Shown here in pieces: positions 26,694 through 35,474 of a stretch of 57,263 nucleotides of DNA. Under the pieces are notes generated by a model that worked only from the letters and a program-made list of their open reading frames with translations, had not been told where the DNA came from and did not search any database. This DNA is from Micromonosporaceae bacterium. Its GTDB lineage: Bacteria; Actinomycetota; Actinomycetes; Mycobacteriales; Micromonosporaceae. The stretch is from positions 1 through 57,263 of the forward strand of contig WHTQ01000019.1 of NCBI GenBank assembly GCA_009377645.1, written 5' to 3'. The position numbers were made by a program, and so were the translations under genes. Position 1 is the stretch's first letter. Every line of letters starts with the position of its first letter.

Positions 26694-28922
26694 TCAGCGG
26701 CCGCCGGCCGATGCGGGCTCGGGGGTCCGTGCTGCCACTGCCGTGGTGGCCTCCCGCGCGACCCGGAGCTTGTCGCCCTCCACGTCCACGTTCGGCAGCA
26801 GCCGGTCCAGCCACCGCGGCAGCCACCAGGCACTCCGCTTCAGCAGCGCCAGCACCGCCGGCACCAGCGTCATCCGGACCACGAACGCGTCCAGCGCGAT
26901 CGCGGTGGCCAAGGCGAACGCGACCTGCATGATGAAGTCGTCACCGGAGAGCGCGAACCCGGCGAACACGCTGATCATGATGATCGCGGCGGCGGTCACC
27001 ACCCGGGAGCTGTGCTGGAACCCGGTGACGATGGCCGGGATCGGGGCCGCCCCGTGCACATGCTCCTCCCGCATTCGGGTGACCAGGAACACCTGATAGT
27101 CCATGGCCAGACCGAACACCACCCCGATCAGGAAGATCGGCAGGAAGCTGATGATCATGTTGGTCTGCTCCACCGCCAGCAGGTCGGCCGCCCAGCCCCA
27201 CTGGAACACCGCCACCACCGCGCCGAACGTGGCTCCCACCGTGAGCAGGAACCCGAGCGCCGCCTTCAGCGGAACCAGCACCGACCGGAACACCAGCATC
27301 AGCAGCAGGAACGACAGCCCGACCACCAGCCCCAGGTAGGGCAGCAGCGCCGCGCCCAGCTTCCCGGTGAAGTCGATGATGATCGCGGTGCTGCCGCTGA
27401 CCGAGACCTCCGCCCCGGTGTCGCTCTCCACCTGACCGGTCCGGTCCCGGATCTCGCCGACCAAGTCCTCGGTCTCGATGTCGCTCGGCCCGGTGGTCGG
27501 GATGATGGTCACCAGCGCGGTGTCGCCGGCCTGGTTGACCCGCGGCTCCGGGCCCGCCAGCGCCACCCCGTCCAGCTCGCCGACCGCCGCGATCACCTGC
27601 TGGCTGGCCGCCTGGACGTCGGCGCCGCCGCTCGCGTCGACCACCACCATCAGCGGCCCGTTCAGCCCGGGGCCGAACTTCTCCGCAATCAGGTCGTAGG
27701 CGCGCCGCTGGGTGGTGTCCTCCGGCATCGAGCCCTCGTCCGGCAGCCCGAGCCGCAGGCTCATCGCCGGGATCGCCAGCGTCAGCATCACCAGGCCGGC
27801 GATCACCAGCACCGGCACCGGCCGGCTGGTCACCAGCCGGACCCACCGGGTGCCTAGGCTCGGCTTGCCGCGCACATCGTCCACATCGTCGGCCTCCGGG
27901 TCGCGGGCGCGCAGCCCGGGGATCCGGCCACCGAGGATCAAGCGCCCGGCGAACCCGCACATCGCCGGCACCATGGTCAGCGCGATCAGCACCGACAGCG
28001 TCACCGCCAGCGCGGCCGCCAGCCCCATCTCCCGGAGGATCGGGACCCCCACCACCGACAGACCGGCCAGGGCGATCACCACCGTCAGCCCGGCGAAGAC
28101 CACCGCCGAGCCGGCGGTGCCGAGCGCCCGGCCGATCGCCTCCTGACCGTCCAGCCCGGTCGACCGCTCGTGCCGGTACCGGGACACGATGAACAGCGAG
28201 TAGTCGATCGCCAGCGCGAGCCCGAGCATCATCGCCAGGGTCGGGGTGAACGAGGACACGTTGACGAACGAGGTGGCGGCGGTGACCGCACCGAGCGTGA
28301 CCCCGATCCCGATGATCGCGTTCAGCAGCGGCAGGCCGGCCGCCACGAACGAGCCGAACGTGACGATCAGCACCAGCGCCGCCACCGCCAGCCCGATCAG
28401 GTCGGCGGCCCCCTGCTCGAACTCCTGCATCAGGGCCTCGCCGCCGAGCTCCACGGTCAGGCCGGCGTCCTGGGCCGGCGCCACCGCCGCGGTCAGCTCC
28501 TGGTTGGCCGCCGGCAGGGCGACGCCGAAGTCCACCTGCGCGATCGCGGCGGTCCCGTCCGGGGAGACCAGCTGCGCCTGGAACGGGTCGGCGACGCTCA
28601 CCACATCCGGTATCTGGGCCAGCTCGCCCAGCGTGTCGGAGATCGCCGCCTGGTTGTCCGGGTCGGTCAGTGTCTCGCCGGGCGGTGCGAGGAAGACCAC
28701 CCGGGCGGTCGCGCCGTCGGCGGCGGCCTCCGGGAACCGCTCCTCCAGCAGCTCCAGCGCCTCCATCGACTCGGTGCCCGGGATGTCGAACGAGTCGGTG
28801 GTCCCCTCGGCCAGGGCGGTCGCACCGATGCTCATTAGCGCCAGCAGACCCACCCAGAACCCGGTGACCAGCCACCGGCGCCGGAAGGCGAACCGGCCCA
28901 GCCGGTAGAGGTAGGTGGACAC
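26694..28922 (-). CDS. MMPL/RND family transporter
   Basis: 742 residues with twelve predicted membrane segments in the RND pattern: TM1, a large extracytoplasmic loop (~35-180), TM2-6, a second loop (~400-510) and TM7-12. Both MMPL proton-relay motifs are present: LALAIDYSLFIVSRYRHE in the first half and FGLAMDYQVFLVTRMREE in the second. Actinobacterial MmpL-like proteins export lipids or hydrophobic compounds using the proton gradient. The GTG 28922 start has GGGAG about 8 nt upstream. No regulator is adjacent on its 5' side, and the substrate is unknown. The 3' side ends in the large hairpin. Confidence 0.9.
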   Translation of the reverse strand: MSTYLYRLGRFAFRRRWLVTGFWVGLLALMSIGATALAEGTTDSFDIPGTESMEALELLEERFPEAAADGATARVVFLAPPGETLTDPDNQAAISDTLGELAQIPDVVSVADPFQAQLVSPDGTAAIAQVDFGVALPAANQELTAAVAPAQDAGLTVELGGEALMQEFEQGAADLIGLAVAALVLIVTFGSFVAAGLPLLNAIIGIGVTLGAVTAATSFVNVSSFTPTLAMMLGLALAIDYSLFIVSRYRHERSTGLDGQEAIGRALGTAGSAVVFAGLTVVIALAGLSVVGVPILREMGLAAALAVTLSVLIALTMVPAMCGFAGRLILGGRIPGLRARDPEADDVDDVRGKPSLGTRWVRLVTSRPVPVLVIAGLVMLTLAIPAMSLRLGLPDEGSMPEDTTQRRAYDLIAEKFGPGLNGPLMVVVDASGGADVQAASQQVIAAVGELDGVALAGPEPRVNQAGDTALVTIIPTTGPSDIETEDLVGEIRDRTGQVESDTGAEVSVSGSTAIIIDFTGKLGAALLPYLGLVVGLSFLLLMLVFRSVLVPLKAALGFLLTVGATFGAVVAVFQWGWAADLLAVEQTNMIISFLPIFLIGVVFGLAMDYQVFLVTRMREEHVHGAAPIPAIVTGFQHSSRVVTAAAIIMISVFAGFALSGDDFIMQVAFALATAIALDAFVVRMTLVPAVLALLKRSAWWLPRWLDRLLPNVDVEGDKLRVAREATTAVAARTPEPASAGGR

Positions 28923-29079
28923 GCGAGTCTCCCGTCCGCAGGTCAGATCTCGTTAATGGTAGAAGCGCCGCACCGCCGGACACCGTCGCTTGCAGACAAT
29001 GTGGCCCTCGGCACCCCACCGGTGTAGCCGGGCGGTCCTGAGAATCCTCTGAGAACCTGTGCCGCCTATGCTGGCCCCG

Positions 29080-29223
29080 ATGACGAAACAGGACATTGCG
29101 GCGTGGCGGCTGTGCAGCCACGGCCTGTCCGGCGCACCGTTCGCGGCGGTGACCGGGGTGGTCGGCTGGCCGGGGGCGGTCCAGCCCGCGAGCCTGACTC
29201 TGGACGGGGTCGCCGATGCGTGA
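29080..29223 (+). pseudogene. Remnant of a winged-helix DNA-binding (AlkZ/HTH_42-like) gene
   Basis: A 47-codon frame (MTKQDIAAWRLCSHGLSG, then VVGWPGAVQPASL) resembles only the first ~40 residues of actinobacterial winged-helix proteins of the HTH_42/AlkZ type, which begin with a W-R-L...L motif and an L-G-A-V-Q-A-Q turn and normally exceed 350 residues. The frame runs into a stop overlapping the start of the next gene, so the rest has been deleted. Its start region may still drive the FchA-like gene by translational coupling. Confidence 0.45.
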
Positions 29224-29845
29224 GCTGCCGCTGGCCGAGTTCCTGGAGCGGCTGGCCGCCCGGGTCCCGGCACCGGGCGGTGGGGCGGTGGCTGCCCTGC
29301 ACGCCGCCCAGGCCGCCGCACTGCTGGGGATGGTCGCCCGCTACACCGACGGCCCGCGGTACGCGCCGCATCGCGAGCTGGTCGATCAGGTCCGGGCGGA
29401 GGCGGACGCGGTACGCGCGGAGGCGCTGGCCCTGGCCGAGGCGGACGCGACCGCGTTCGCGGCGGTGGCCGAGGCGTACCGGCTGCCGAACGGCACCGAT
29501 CCGGAGCGGGCCGACCGGGCGGCGGCGATCGCCACGGCGCTGGCCGGGGCCGCGGAGCCGCCGGCGGCGGTGGTCGCGGTCGCGGACCGGCTGATCCGGC
29601 TGGCCGAGCGGCTGCTGCCGGTCGGGAACCCGAACGTGGTCACCGACGTGGCGGCCGCCGCCGAGGCCGCCCGGGCGGCGGCGACCACCGCCCGGATCAA
29701 CGTCGAGGTCAACCTGGGCGGGGTCCGGGACGCGAGCACCCGGGACCGGCTGCGGGCGGCGGTGGCGGCGGTCGACCCGCTGGTGGCGCGGGCGGAGCGG
29801 GTCACCGAGGCGGTCCGGGCGAAGCTGGCGCGGGCGGCCGGATGA
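29216..29845 (+). CDS. fchA: Methenyl-THF cyclohydrolase/cyclodeaminase family protein (FchA-like)
   Basis: 209 residues, all-helical FTCD C-terminal/cyclohydrolase family. The characteristic N-terminal substrate loop is APGGGAVAALHAAQAAALLGMV, followed by long alanine-rich helices and the PVGNPNVVTDVAAAAEAARAA segment that lines the folate pocket. Members convert 5,10-methenyl-THF to 10-formyl-THF, or deaminate formimino-THF. ATG 29216 lies within the preceding remnant frame (8-nt overlap), and the stop overlaps the FolD start (ATGA, 29842-29845), so it is co-translated with FolD. No histidine-degradation genes are near, which favours the cyclohydrolase role. Confidence 0.85.
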   Translation: MRELPLAEFLERLAARVPAPGGGAVAALHAAQAAALLGMVARYTDGPRYAPHRELVDQVRAEADAVRAEALALAEADATAFAAVAEAYRLPNGTDPERADRAAAIATALAGAAEPPAAVVAVADRLIRLAERLLPVGNPNVVTDVAAAAEAARAAATTARINVEVNLGGVRDASTRDRLRAAVAAVDPLVARAERVTEAVRAKLARAAG

Positions 29846-30693
29846 GCGGGCGGGTGCTGGCCGGCCGGGAGCTGGCGGCCACGATCCGGGCCGGGGTGGC
29901 CGAACGGGCGGCGGACGCCGGTCATCGGCCGGCGCTGGCGGTGGTCAGCGCCACCGAGGACGAGGCGAGCGCGTGGTATGTGCGCTCGATCGCGAAGGCC
30001 GCCGGCACGGTCGGGATCGAGTGCCGGCTGGTGGACCTCGGGCCGGCCGTTGGCCCGGACCAGATCACCGACACGCTCGCCCGGCTCAGCGCCGACGACC
30101 GGATCAGCGGCGTGATCCTGCAGACCCCGCTGCCCGGCGGCGCCCGGTTGGCGGCGCTGGCCGGTGCGATCGACCCGGGCAAGGACGTCGACGGCGCCAA
30201 CCCGCGCTCGCTGGGCCGGTTAGCGGCCGGGTTGCCGGCCTTCCCGCCGGCCACCGCGGCGGCGGTACTGGCCATCCTGGACCACTACCGGGTGCCGCTG
30301 GCCGGCCGGCGGGCGGTAGTGGTGGGGCGCTCCACTGTGGTCGGTAAGCCGGTGGCGCAGCTGCTGCTGGACCGGGACGCCACGGTGACGGTCTGCCATT
30401 CCCGCACAGTGGACCTGCCGTCGGTCACCGGCACCGCAGAGCTGCTGGTGGTCGCGGCCGGACGCGCGCACCTGCTCGGGCCCAGGGACGTCGCACCGGG
30501 CGCGGTGGTGGTGGACGTCGGCGCCAACCCGACCCCGGACGGTGGCCTGGCCGGCGACGTGGACCCGGCGGCCGGCCAGCGGGCCGGTGCGCTCACCCCG
30601 GTGCCGGGCGGGGTCGGCCCGGTCACCACCGCACTGCTGCTGCAGCACACAATGGACGCCGCCGAGGGCGCCGGGGGTGGCGGACCAGGATGA
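29842..30693 (+). CDS. folD: FolD-like methylene-THF dehydrogenase with a Lys-to-Ile change at the cyclohydrolase site
   Basis: 283 residues. Conserved FolD blocks are present: GVILQTPLPGG (Gln kept), DPGKDVDGANP (Asp kept), the NADP site VVVGRSTVVGKPVAQLL and the C-terminal LTPVPGGVGPVTTALL. The catalytic Tyr-x-x-x-Lys is altered: the sequence is ASAWYVRSIAKAAG where E. coli has ASQIYVASKRKACE, so the lysine is Ile (about residue 49). That lysine is needed for the cyclohydrolase reaction, so this enzyme may be a dehydrogenase only, with the FchA-like neighbour supplying the hydrolase. The overlap with fchA upstream and lysE downstream suggests one operon. Confidence 0.88.
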   Translation: MSGRVLAGRELAATIRAGVAERAADAGHRPALAVVSATEDEASAWYVRSIAKAAGTVGIECRLVDLGPAVGPDQITDTLARLSADDRISGVILQTPLPGGARLAALAGAIDPGKDVDGANPRSLGRLAAGLPAFPPATAAAVLAILDHYRVPLAGRRAVVVGRSTVVGKPVAQLLLDRDATVTVCHSRTVDLPSVTGTAELLVVAAGRAHLLGPRDVAPGAVVVDVGANPTPDGGLAGDVDPAAGQRAGALTPVPGGVGPVTTALLLQHTMDAAEGAGGGGPG

Positions 30694-31298
30694 CCGCCGC
30701 GGCGGCCGGGGTGCTGCTCGGCCTGGCGCTGATCGTGCCGCTCGGGCAGCAGAACGTGTTCGTGGTCACCCAGGGCGTCGCGGTCGGCCTGCCCCGCGCG
30801 CTGCTGGCCGTGGTAGGGGCCGCCAGCTGCGACACGTTGCTGATCCTGTTGGGGGCCGGCGGGGCGTCCGCGATCCTGCACCAGATCTCCGGGCTGCGAC
30901 CCACCCTGCTCGCGGCCGGCGCGGTGCTGCTGGTGTACCTGGGGGTCCGCAGCCTGCGGGCCACCGGTGGGGACGGGTTCGATGCCGAGCCGGTGATCGG
31001 CCGGCGGCAGGTGCTCGGGCGGACCGTCGCCGTGTCCCTGCTGAACCCGCACGCGATCCTGGACACGGTTGGGGTGCTGGGCGCGGCGATCGTGGCCCAG
31101 CCGGCCGGTTCCCGGGTGCCGTTCGCCGCCGGGGTGGTGGTCGCGTCGTGGCTCTGGTTCCTGTTCCTGGCCAGTGCCGCCGCGCTGCTGCGTACCGGAC
31201 TGACGCCGTCCCGGCGGGTCTGGTTCGACCGCTTCTCCGGCGCGGTCCTGCTCGGCTTCGCCGGCTTCCTCGGCTACCAGTTCTGGCAGGTGATCTGA
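30690..31298 (+). CDS. LysE/ArgO-type amino acid exporter
   Basis: 202 residues with about six hydrophobic helices. The N-terminal LysE/ArgO signature LIVPLGQQNVFVVTQGV and the central VSLLNPHAILDTVGVLG, with its conserved Asn-Pro-His, identify the LysE/ArgO branch rather than RhtB. Family members export lysine or arginine by proton antiport. The ATG 30690 start overlaps the FolD stop by 4 nt. No LysG-type regulator is adjacent. It converges on hrpA with a 24-bp gap. Confidence 0.88.
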   Translation: MTAAAAGVLLGLALIVPLGQQNVFVVTQGVAVGLPRALLAVVGAASCDTLLILLGAGGASAILHQISGLRPTLLAAGAVLLVYLGVRSLRATGGDGFDAEPVIGRRQVLGRTVAVSLLNPHAILDTVGVLGAAIVAQPAGSRVPFAAGVVVASWLWFLFLASAAALLRTGLTPSRRVWFDRFSGAVLLGFAGFLGYQFWQVI

Positions 31299-31322
31299 GC
31301 CGCACCGGTCCCTCGGTCGGGG

Positions 31323-34300
31323 TCACGCCAGCGTGTCGAGCGCGCGGTAGATGCGCTGCTCCGAGACCGGGTGGGCGGTGCCGAGCTGCTGCGCGAACAG
31401 GCTGACCCGCAGCTCCTCGATCATCCAGCCGATGCCGTCCAGCTCCGGGGCGGCCCGCCCGGCCGGCACGCCCGCGCGGGCCTGGGCGTACTCGGCCTGC
31501 ACCCGCTGGACCACCGCCATCGAGCGCTGGTCCCGGTCCGGGCTGGTCGGCAGCTTCTCCAGCCGGCGCTGCGCGGCCTGCAGCCAGCGGTGCAGGTCAG
31601 CTAGCCGGGCCCAGCCGAGCTCGGCGACGAACCCGGGCCGGACCAGCCCGGCCAGCTGCTCCCGCAGGTCCGCCACAGCCGGCGCCAGCGTCGCACCCCG
31701 AGTCTGGTCCAGCCGGTCGGTCAGCTGGTTGGCGAGGGTGAGCACCGGCAGCAGGTCGGTGACCACCCCGAGGGTGCTCCGGTTCAGGCCGGCGGCCACC
31801 CGGTCCCGCAGCGCGGCGAAGCCGGCCTCGTCCCAGGCCGGCCCGCCGTGCTGCGCCACCAGTGCGTCCACCGCCGCCGCGGCGCAGTCGGCCAGCAGCG
31901 CGCGCACCCCGCCGTGCGGGTTGCGCAGCAGCGCCAGCTTCGCCGCCTCGGCCAGCCGGTCCGAGACGTACCCGGCCGGGGAGCGGCAGGTCAGCAACAG
32001 CAGCCGGCGGGTCCCGCGCGGCATGTGGTAAGCCTGCTCCGCCTCGGTGGGCAGCGCCCGTACGTCCACAGTGTCCCCCGCGTCGACCAGCGCCGGGTAC
32101 GCGGTTACCGGGTGCCCGCCCCGGGACAGCTCGACCCGGCGGGGCAGGGTGCCGACCGTCCAGCCGCCCAGCCCGCGGCGCTCCACAGCGGACGCCGCCG
32201 CCGCCGCCAGGCTGGCCGCGGCGGCCGGGCGAAGCTTGTCCCGAAGCGCGGCCAGGTCCTTGCCCTCGGCCAGCGTCCGGTCCTGTTCGTCGGTGACCCG
32301 GAACGTGATCCGCAGATGCTCGGGGAGCCTCTCCGGTGCCCAGTCGCCAGCCCGCACCACCACCCCGGTCAGCTCCCGCACCGCCGCCGCCAGCGCGTCC
32401 GGCAGCGGCTCCTGGTATGGCCGCAGCATCGCCAGCACCTCGGCCGCCACCTGCGGCACCGGCACCAGCTGCCGGCGCAGCGGCTTCGGCAGGGACCGCA
32501 GCAGCGCCGTCACCAGCTCGGTGCGCAGCCCCGGCACCTGCCAGTCGAACCCGGCTCCGGCGGCCTGCTCCAGCGCCGGCAGCGGAATGTGGACGATGAC
32601 TCCGTCGGCCGCCTCGCCCGGCTCGAACTGGTAGCTTACCGGGAAGCTCAGCTGCCCGTACTGCCACTGGTCCGGGTAGTCGGCCGGGTCGACCCCGGCG
32701 GCATCCGGGTTGAGCAACTGCCCGGTGGTGAGGGTGAGCAGCTCGGGCTGGCTGCGGCGGACCTGCTTCCACCACCGGTCGAAGTGGACCGACGAGACGA
32801 CCTCCGGGCCGATCCGCCGATCGTAGAAGTCGAACAGCACCTCGTCGTCGGCTAGCAGGTCCCGGCGTCGGACCCGGTCCTCCAGCTCGGCGACCTGCTC
32901 CCGCAGCGCCTGGTTGGCGCCGAAGAACTCGTGGTGGGTGCGCCAGTCGCCCTCCACCAGCGCGTGCCGGATGAACAGCTCCCGGGCCAGCGCCGGGTCG
33001 ATCCGTCCGAAGTTGACCAGGCGGCGGGGCACCACCGGCAGGCCGTAGAGCGACACCTTCTCGTACGCCATCACGGCGCCGCGGGCGGCGCTCCAGTGTG
33101 GCTCGCTGTAGCCGCGCTTGACCAGCTGCCCGGCCAGCGGTTCGACCCACTCCGGCTCGATCGCTGCCGCGATCCGCCCCCACAGCCGGGAGGTCTCGAC
33201 CAGCTCGGCCACCATCACCCACCGGGGCGACTTGCGGAACAGCGCGGAGCCCGGCGCGATCGCGAACCGGGCACCGCGGGCGCCGAGGTACTCGTGCCGG
33301 CGGCGCGGGTCATCCGGGACTGGGTCCTTGATGCCTACATGGGACAGCAGGCCGGCCAGCAGCGACTGGTGGATCTGCGCCGGCTGCGCCGGGGTGCTGT
33401 TCAGGGAGGCGCCCAGGGTACGAGCGGTGCGGCGCAGCTGCTGCCGGACCTCCTGCCACTCGCGTACCCGAAGGTAGTTGAGGAACTCGTCACGGCACAT
33501 CCGCCGGAACTGGCTGCCGGAGCGCGCCTTCTGCTGCTCCTGCAGGTACCGCCAGAGGTTGAGCAGGGCCAGGAAATCGGAGCCGGTCTCGTCCACAAAC
33601 CGGGCGTGCCGGGCGTCGGCGGCCTCCCGGTGGTCGGCCGGCCGCTCCCGCGGGTCCTGGATGGACAGCGCGGCGGCGATCACCGTCACCTCCCGCAGGC
33701 AGCCGTTCCGGTCGGCCTCCAGCACCATCCGGCCCAGCCGCGGGTCGACCGGCAGCCGGGCCAGGTTGCGCCCGACCGGGGTCAGCCGGCGGTCCCGGTC
33801 CCGGTCGCGGTTCCGGTCCAGCGCGCCCAGCTCGTCCAGCAGCCGGACCCCGTCGGTGACCTGGCGGCGGTCCGGCGGGTCCAGGAACGGGAAGTCCGCC
33901 ACCTCGCCCAGCCGCAGCGCGGCCATCTGCAGGATCACCGCGGCCAGGTTGGTACGCAGGATCTCCGGCTCGGTGTACGCGGGGCGGGCGGTGAAGTCGT
34001 CCTCGGAGTAGAGCCGGATGCAGATCCCGTCGGCGACCCGGCCGCACCGGCCGGCCCGTTGCTGGGCCGAGGCCTGCGAGATCGGCTCGATCGGCAGCCG
34101 CTGCACCTTCAGCCGGTGGCTGTAGCGGGAGATCCGGGCGGTGCCCGGGTCGATGACGTACCGGATGCCGGGCACGGTCAGCGAGGTCTCGGCGACGTTG
34201 GTGGCCAGCACGATCCGGCGTCCGGGGTGGGGCTGGAAGACCCGGTGCTGCTCGGCCAGCGACAGCCGGGCGAACAGCGGCAGCACCTCGGTGCCGCGCA

Positions 34301-35075
34301 GAGTCCGGTCCCGCTGGATCTGGCGGCGCAGCACCTCGGCGGTGTCCCGGATCTCCCGCTCGCCGGACAGGAACACCAGGATGTCGCCGGGCCCTTCGGT
34401 CGCCAGCTCACCGACCGCGTCGCAGATCGCCTGGGTCTGGTCGGTGTCGGGGTCCTCCGGCGGCCGGTAGCGGACCTGCACCGGGTAGGTCCGCCCCGAC
34501 ACCTCGATCACCGGCGCGCCATCGAAGTGTTGGGCGAACCGGTGCGGGTCGATGGTGGCCGAGGTGATGACGAGCCTGAAGTCCGGGCGGCGGGGGAGCA
34601 GCCGGGTCAGGTAGCCGAGCAGGAAGTCGACGTTCAGGCTCCGCTCGTGTGCCTCGTCGATGATGATCGTGTGGTAGCGGCGCAGCATCCGGTCGCCGGC
34701 CAGCTCGGCCAGCAGGATCCCGTCGGTCATCAGCTTGATCCGGGTGTGCTCGCCGACCCGGTCGGTGAAGCGGACCTGGTAGCCGACCGTCCCGCCGAGC
34801 TCGGTGCCGAGCTCAGCGGCGATCCGGTCGGCGACCGTCCGGGCGGCCAGCCGGCGCGGCTGGGTGTGCCCGATCAGGCCGGGCTGGTCCGGGCGTACCT
34901 GCAGGCAGATCTTCGGCAGCTGGGTGGTCTTGCCGGAGCCGGTCTCGCCGGCCACGATCACCACCTGGTGGTCCCGGATCGCGGCGGCGATCTCGTCCAC
35001 CCGCTCGCTGATCGGCAGCTGCTCCGGGAACCGGATGGAGGAGGTGGTCGCTGTCGGCGGGGGCTGGGCAGTCAT
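31323..35075 (-). CDS. hrpA: ATP-dependent RNA helicase HrpA
   Basis: 1250 residues, DEAH-box RNA helicase. Motif I is AGETGSGKTTQLPKICL, motif II DEAHERSLNVDFL, motif III VITSATIDPHRFA, motif V ATNVAETSLTVPGIRYVID and motif VI QRAGRCGR. The winged-helix and ratchet domains (~400-560) are followed by the long DUF3418 C-terminal region that defines HrpA over HrpB. The size matches the family (~1300). E. coli HrpA rescues stalled ribosomes; that role is known for the homologue and not shown here. I chose ATG 35075 (MTAQPPPT) over the frame opening at 35264, whose N-terminus is unlike helicases. Confidence 0.95.
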   Translation of the reverse strand: MTAQPPPTATTSSIRFPEQLPISERVDEIAAAIRDHQVVIVAGETGSGKTTQLPKICLQVRPDQPGLIGHTQPRRLAARTVADRIAAELGTELGGTVGYQVRFTDRVGEHTRIKLMTDGILLAELAGDRMLRRYHTIIIDEAHERSLNVDFLLGYLTRLLPRRPDFRLVITSATIDPHRFAQHFDGAPVIEVSGRTYPVQVRYRPPEDPDTDQTQAICDAVGELATEGPGDILVFLSGEREIRDTAEVLRRQIQRDRTLRGTEVLPLFARLSLAEQHRVFQPHPGRRIVLATNVAETSLTVPGIRYVIDPGTARISRYSHRLKVQRLPIEPISQASAQQRAGRCGRVADGICIRLYSEDDFTARPAYTEPEILRTNLAAVILQMAALRLGEVADFPFLDPPDRRQVTDGVRLLDELGALDRNRDRDRDRRLTPVGRNLARLPVDPRLGRMVLEADRNGCLREVTVIAAALSIQDPRERPADHREAADARHARFVDETGSDFLALLNLWRYLQEQQKARSGSQFRRMCRDEFLNYLRVREWQEVRQQLRRTARTLGASLNSTPAQPAQIHQSLLAGLLSHVGIKDPVPDDPRRRHEYLGARGARFAIAPGSALFRKSPRWVMVAELVETSRLWGRIAAAIEPEWVEPLAGQLVKRGYSEPHWSAARGAVMAYEKVSLYGLPVVPRRLVNFGRIDPALARELFIRHALVEGDWRTHHEFFGANQALREQVAELEDRVRRRDLLADDEVLFDFYDRRIGPEVVSSVHFDRWWKQVRRSQPELLTLTTGQLLNPDAAGVDPADYPDQWQYGQLSFPVSYQFEPGEAADGVIVHIPLPALEQAAGAGFDWQVPGLRTELVTALLRSLPKPLRRQLVPVPQVAAEVLAMLRPYQEPLPDALAAAVRELTGVVVRAGDWAPERLPEHLRITFRVTDEQDRTLAEGKDLAALRDKLRPAAAASLAAAAASAVERRGLGGWTVGTLPRRVELSRGGHPVTAYPALVDAGDTVDVRALPTEAEQAYHMPRGTRRLLLLTCRSPAGYVSDRLAEAAKLALLRNPHGGVRALLADCAAAAVDALVAQHGGPAWDEAGFAALRDRVAAGLNRSTLGVVTDLLPVLTLANQLTDRLDQTRGATLAPAVADLREQLAGLVRPGFVAELGWARLADLHRWLQAAQRRLEKLPTSPDRDQRSMAVVQRVQAEYAQARAGVPAGRAAPELDGIGWMIEELRVSLFAQQLGTAHPVSEQRIYRALDTLA

Positions 35076-35139
35076 GACCTGGCCAGGATAGGCGGCCGGG
35101 CCGGTCCGCTCCCAGTGATTAGTACCGCCCCTGGGGGCG

Positions 35140-35469
35140 ATGGTCGCCGCGCTGCCGGAGACGGAGCGGGTCGACGTCGAGAGCTGGGAGGGTGAGCCGA
35201 CCTTCCGGGTGCGCGGGAAGGTGTTCGTGTTCGCGTCGCCGGACGGCTCCGGGATCTCGGTCAAGCTGCCGCGGGAGGAGGCCGAGGCGCTGGTCGCGAC
35301 CGACCCGACCGTGTCCCCGTCCGGGGACGGGCTGGGCCGGCATGGCTGGGTCTCGGTCCGGCTCGGGGCGGGCCCGGACGGCGAGCGCTGGCAGCAGATG
35401 GTGGAGTGGGTGCGCTGCTCGTACGCGCTGGTGGCGCCGAAGCGGCTGGCCCGGCTGGTCGAGAGCTGA
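35140..35469 (+). CDS. MmcQ/YjbR family protein (short N-terminus)
   Basis: 109 residues of the CyaY-like YjbR fold: VAALPETERVDVESWEGEPT, FRVRGKVFVFASPDGSG, then VSVRLGAGPDGERWQQM and LVAPKRLARLVES. These small cytosolic proteins may bind DNA but their function is unresolved. The frame opens only ~20 nt upstream of ATG 35140 after a stop, so the usual first helix before ALPETE is partly absent. The start is divergent from hrpA with ~64 bp between. A second YjbR paralogue lies at 43.4-43.9 kb. Confidence 0.8.
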   Translation: MVAALPETERVDVESWEGEPTFRVRGKVFVFASPDGSGISVKLPREEAEALVATDPTVSPSGDGLGRHGWVSVRLGAGPDGERWQQMVEWVRCSYALVAPKRLARLVES

Positions 35470-35474
35470 GCAGC

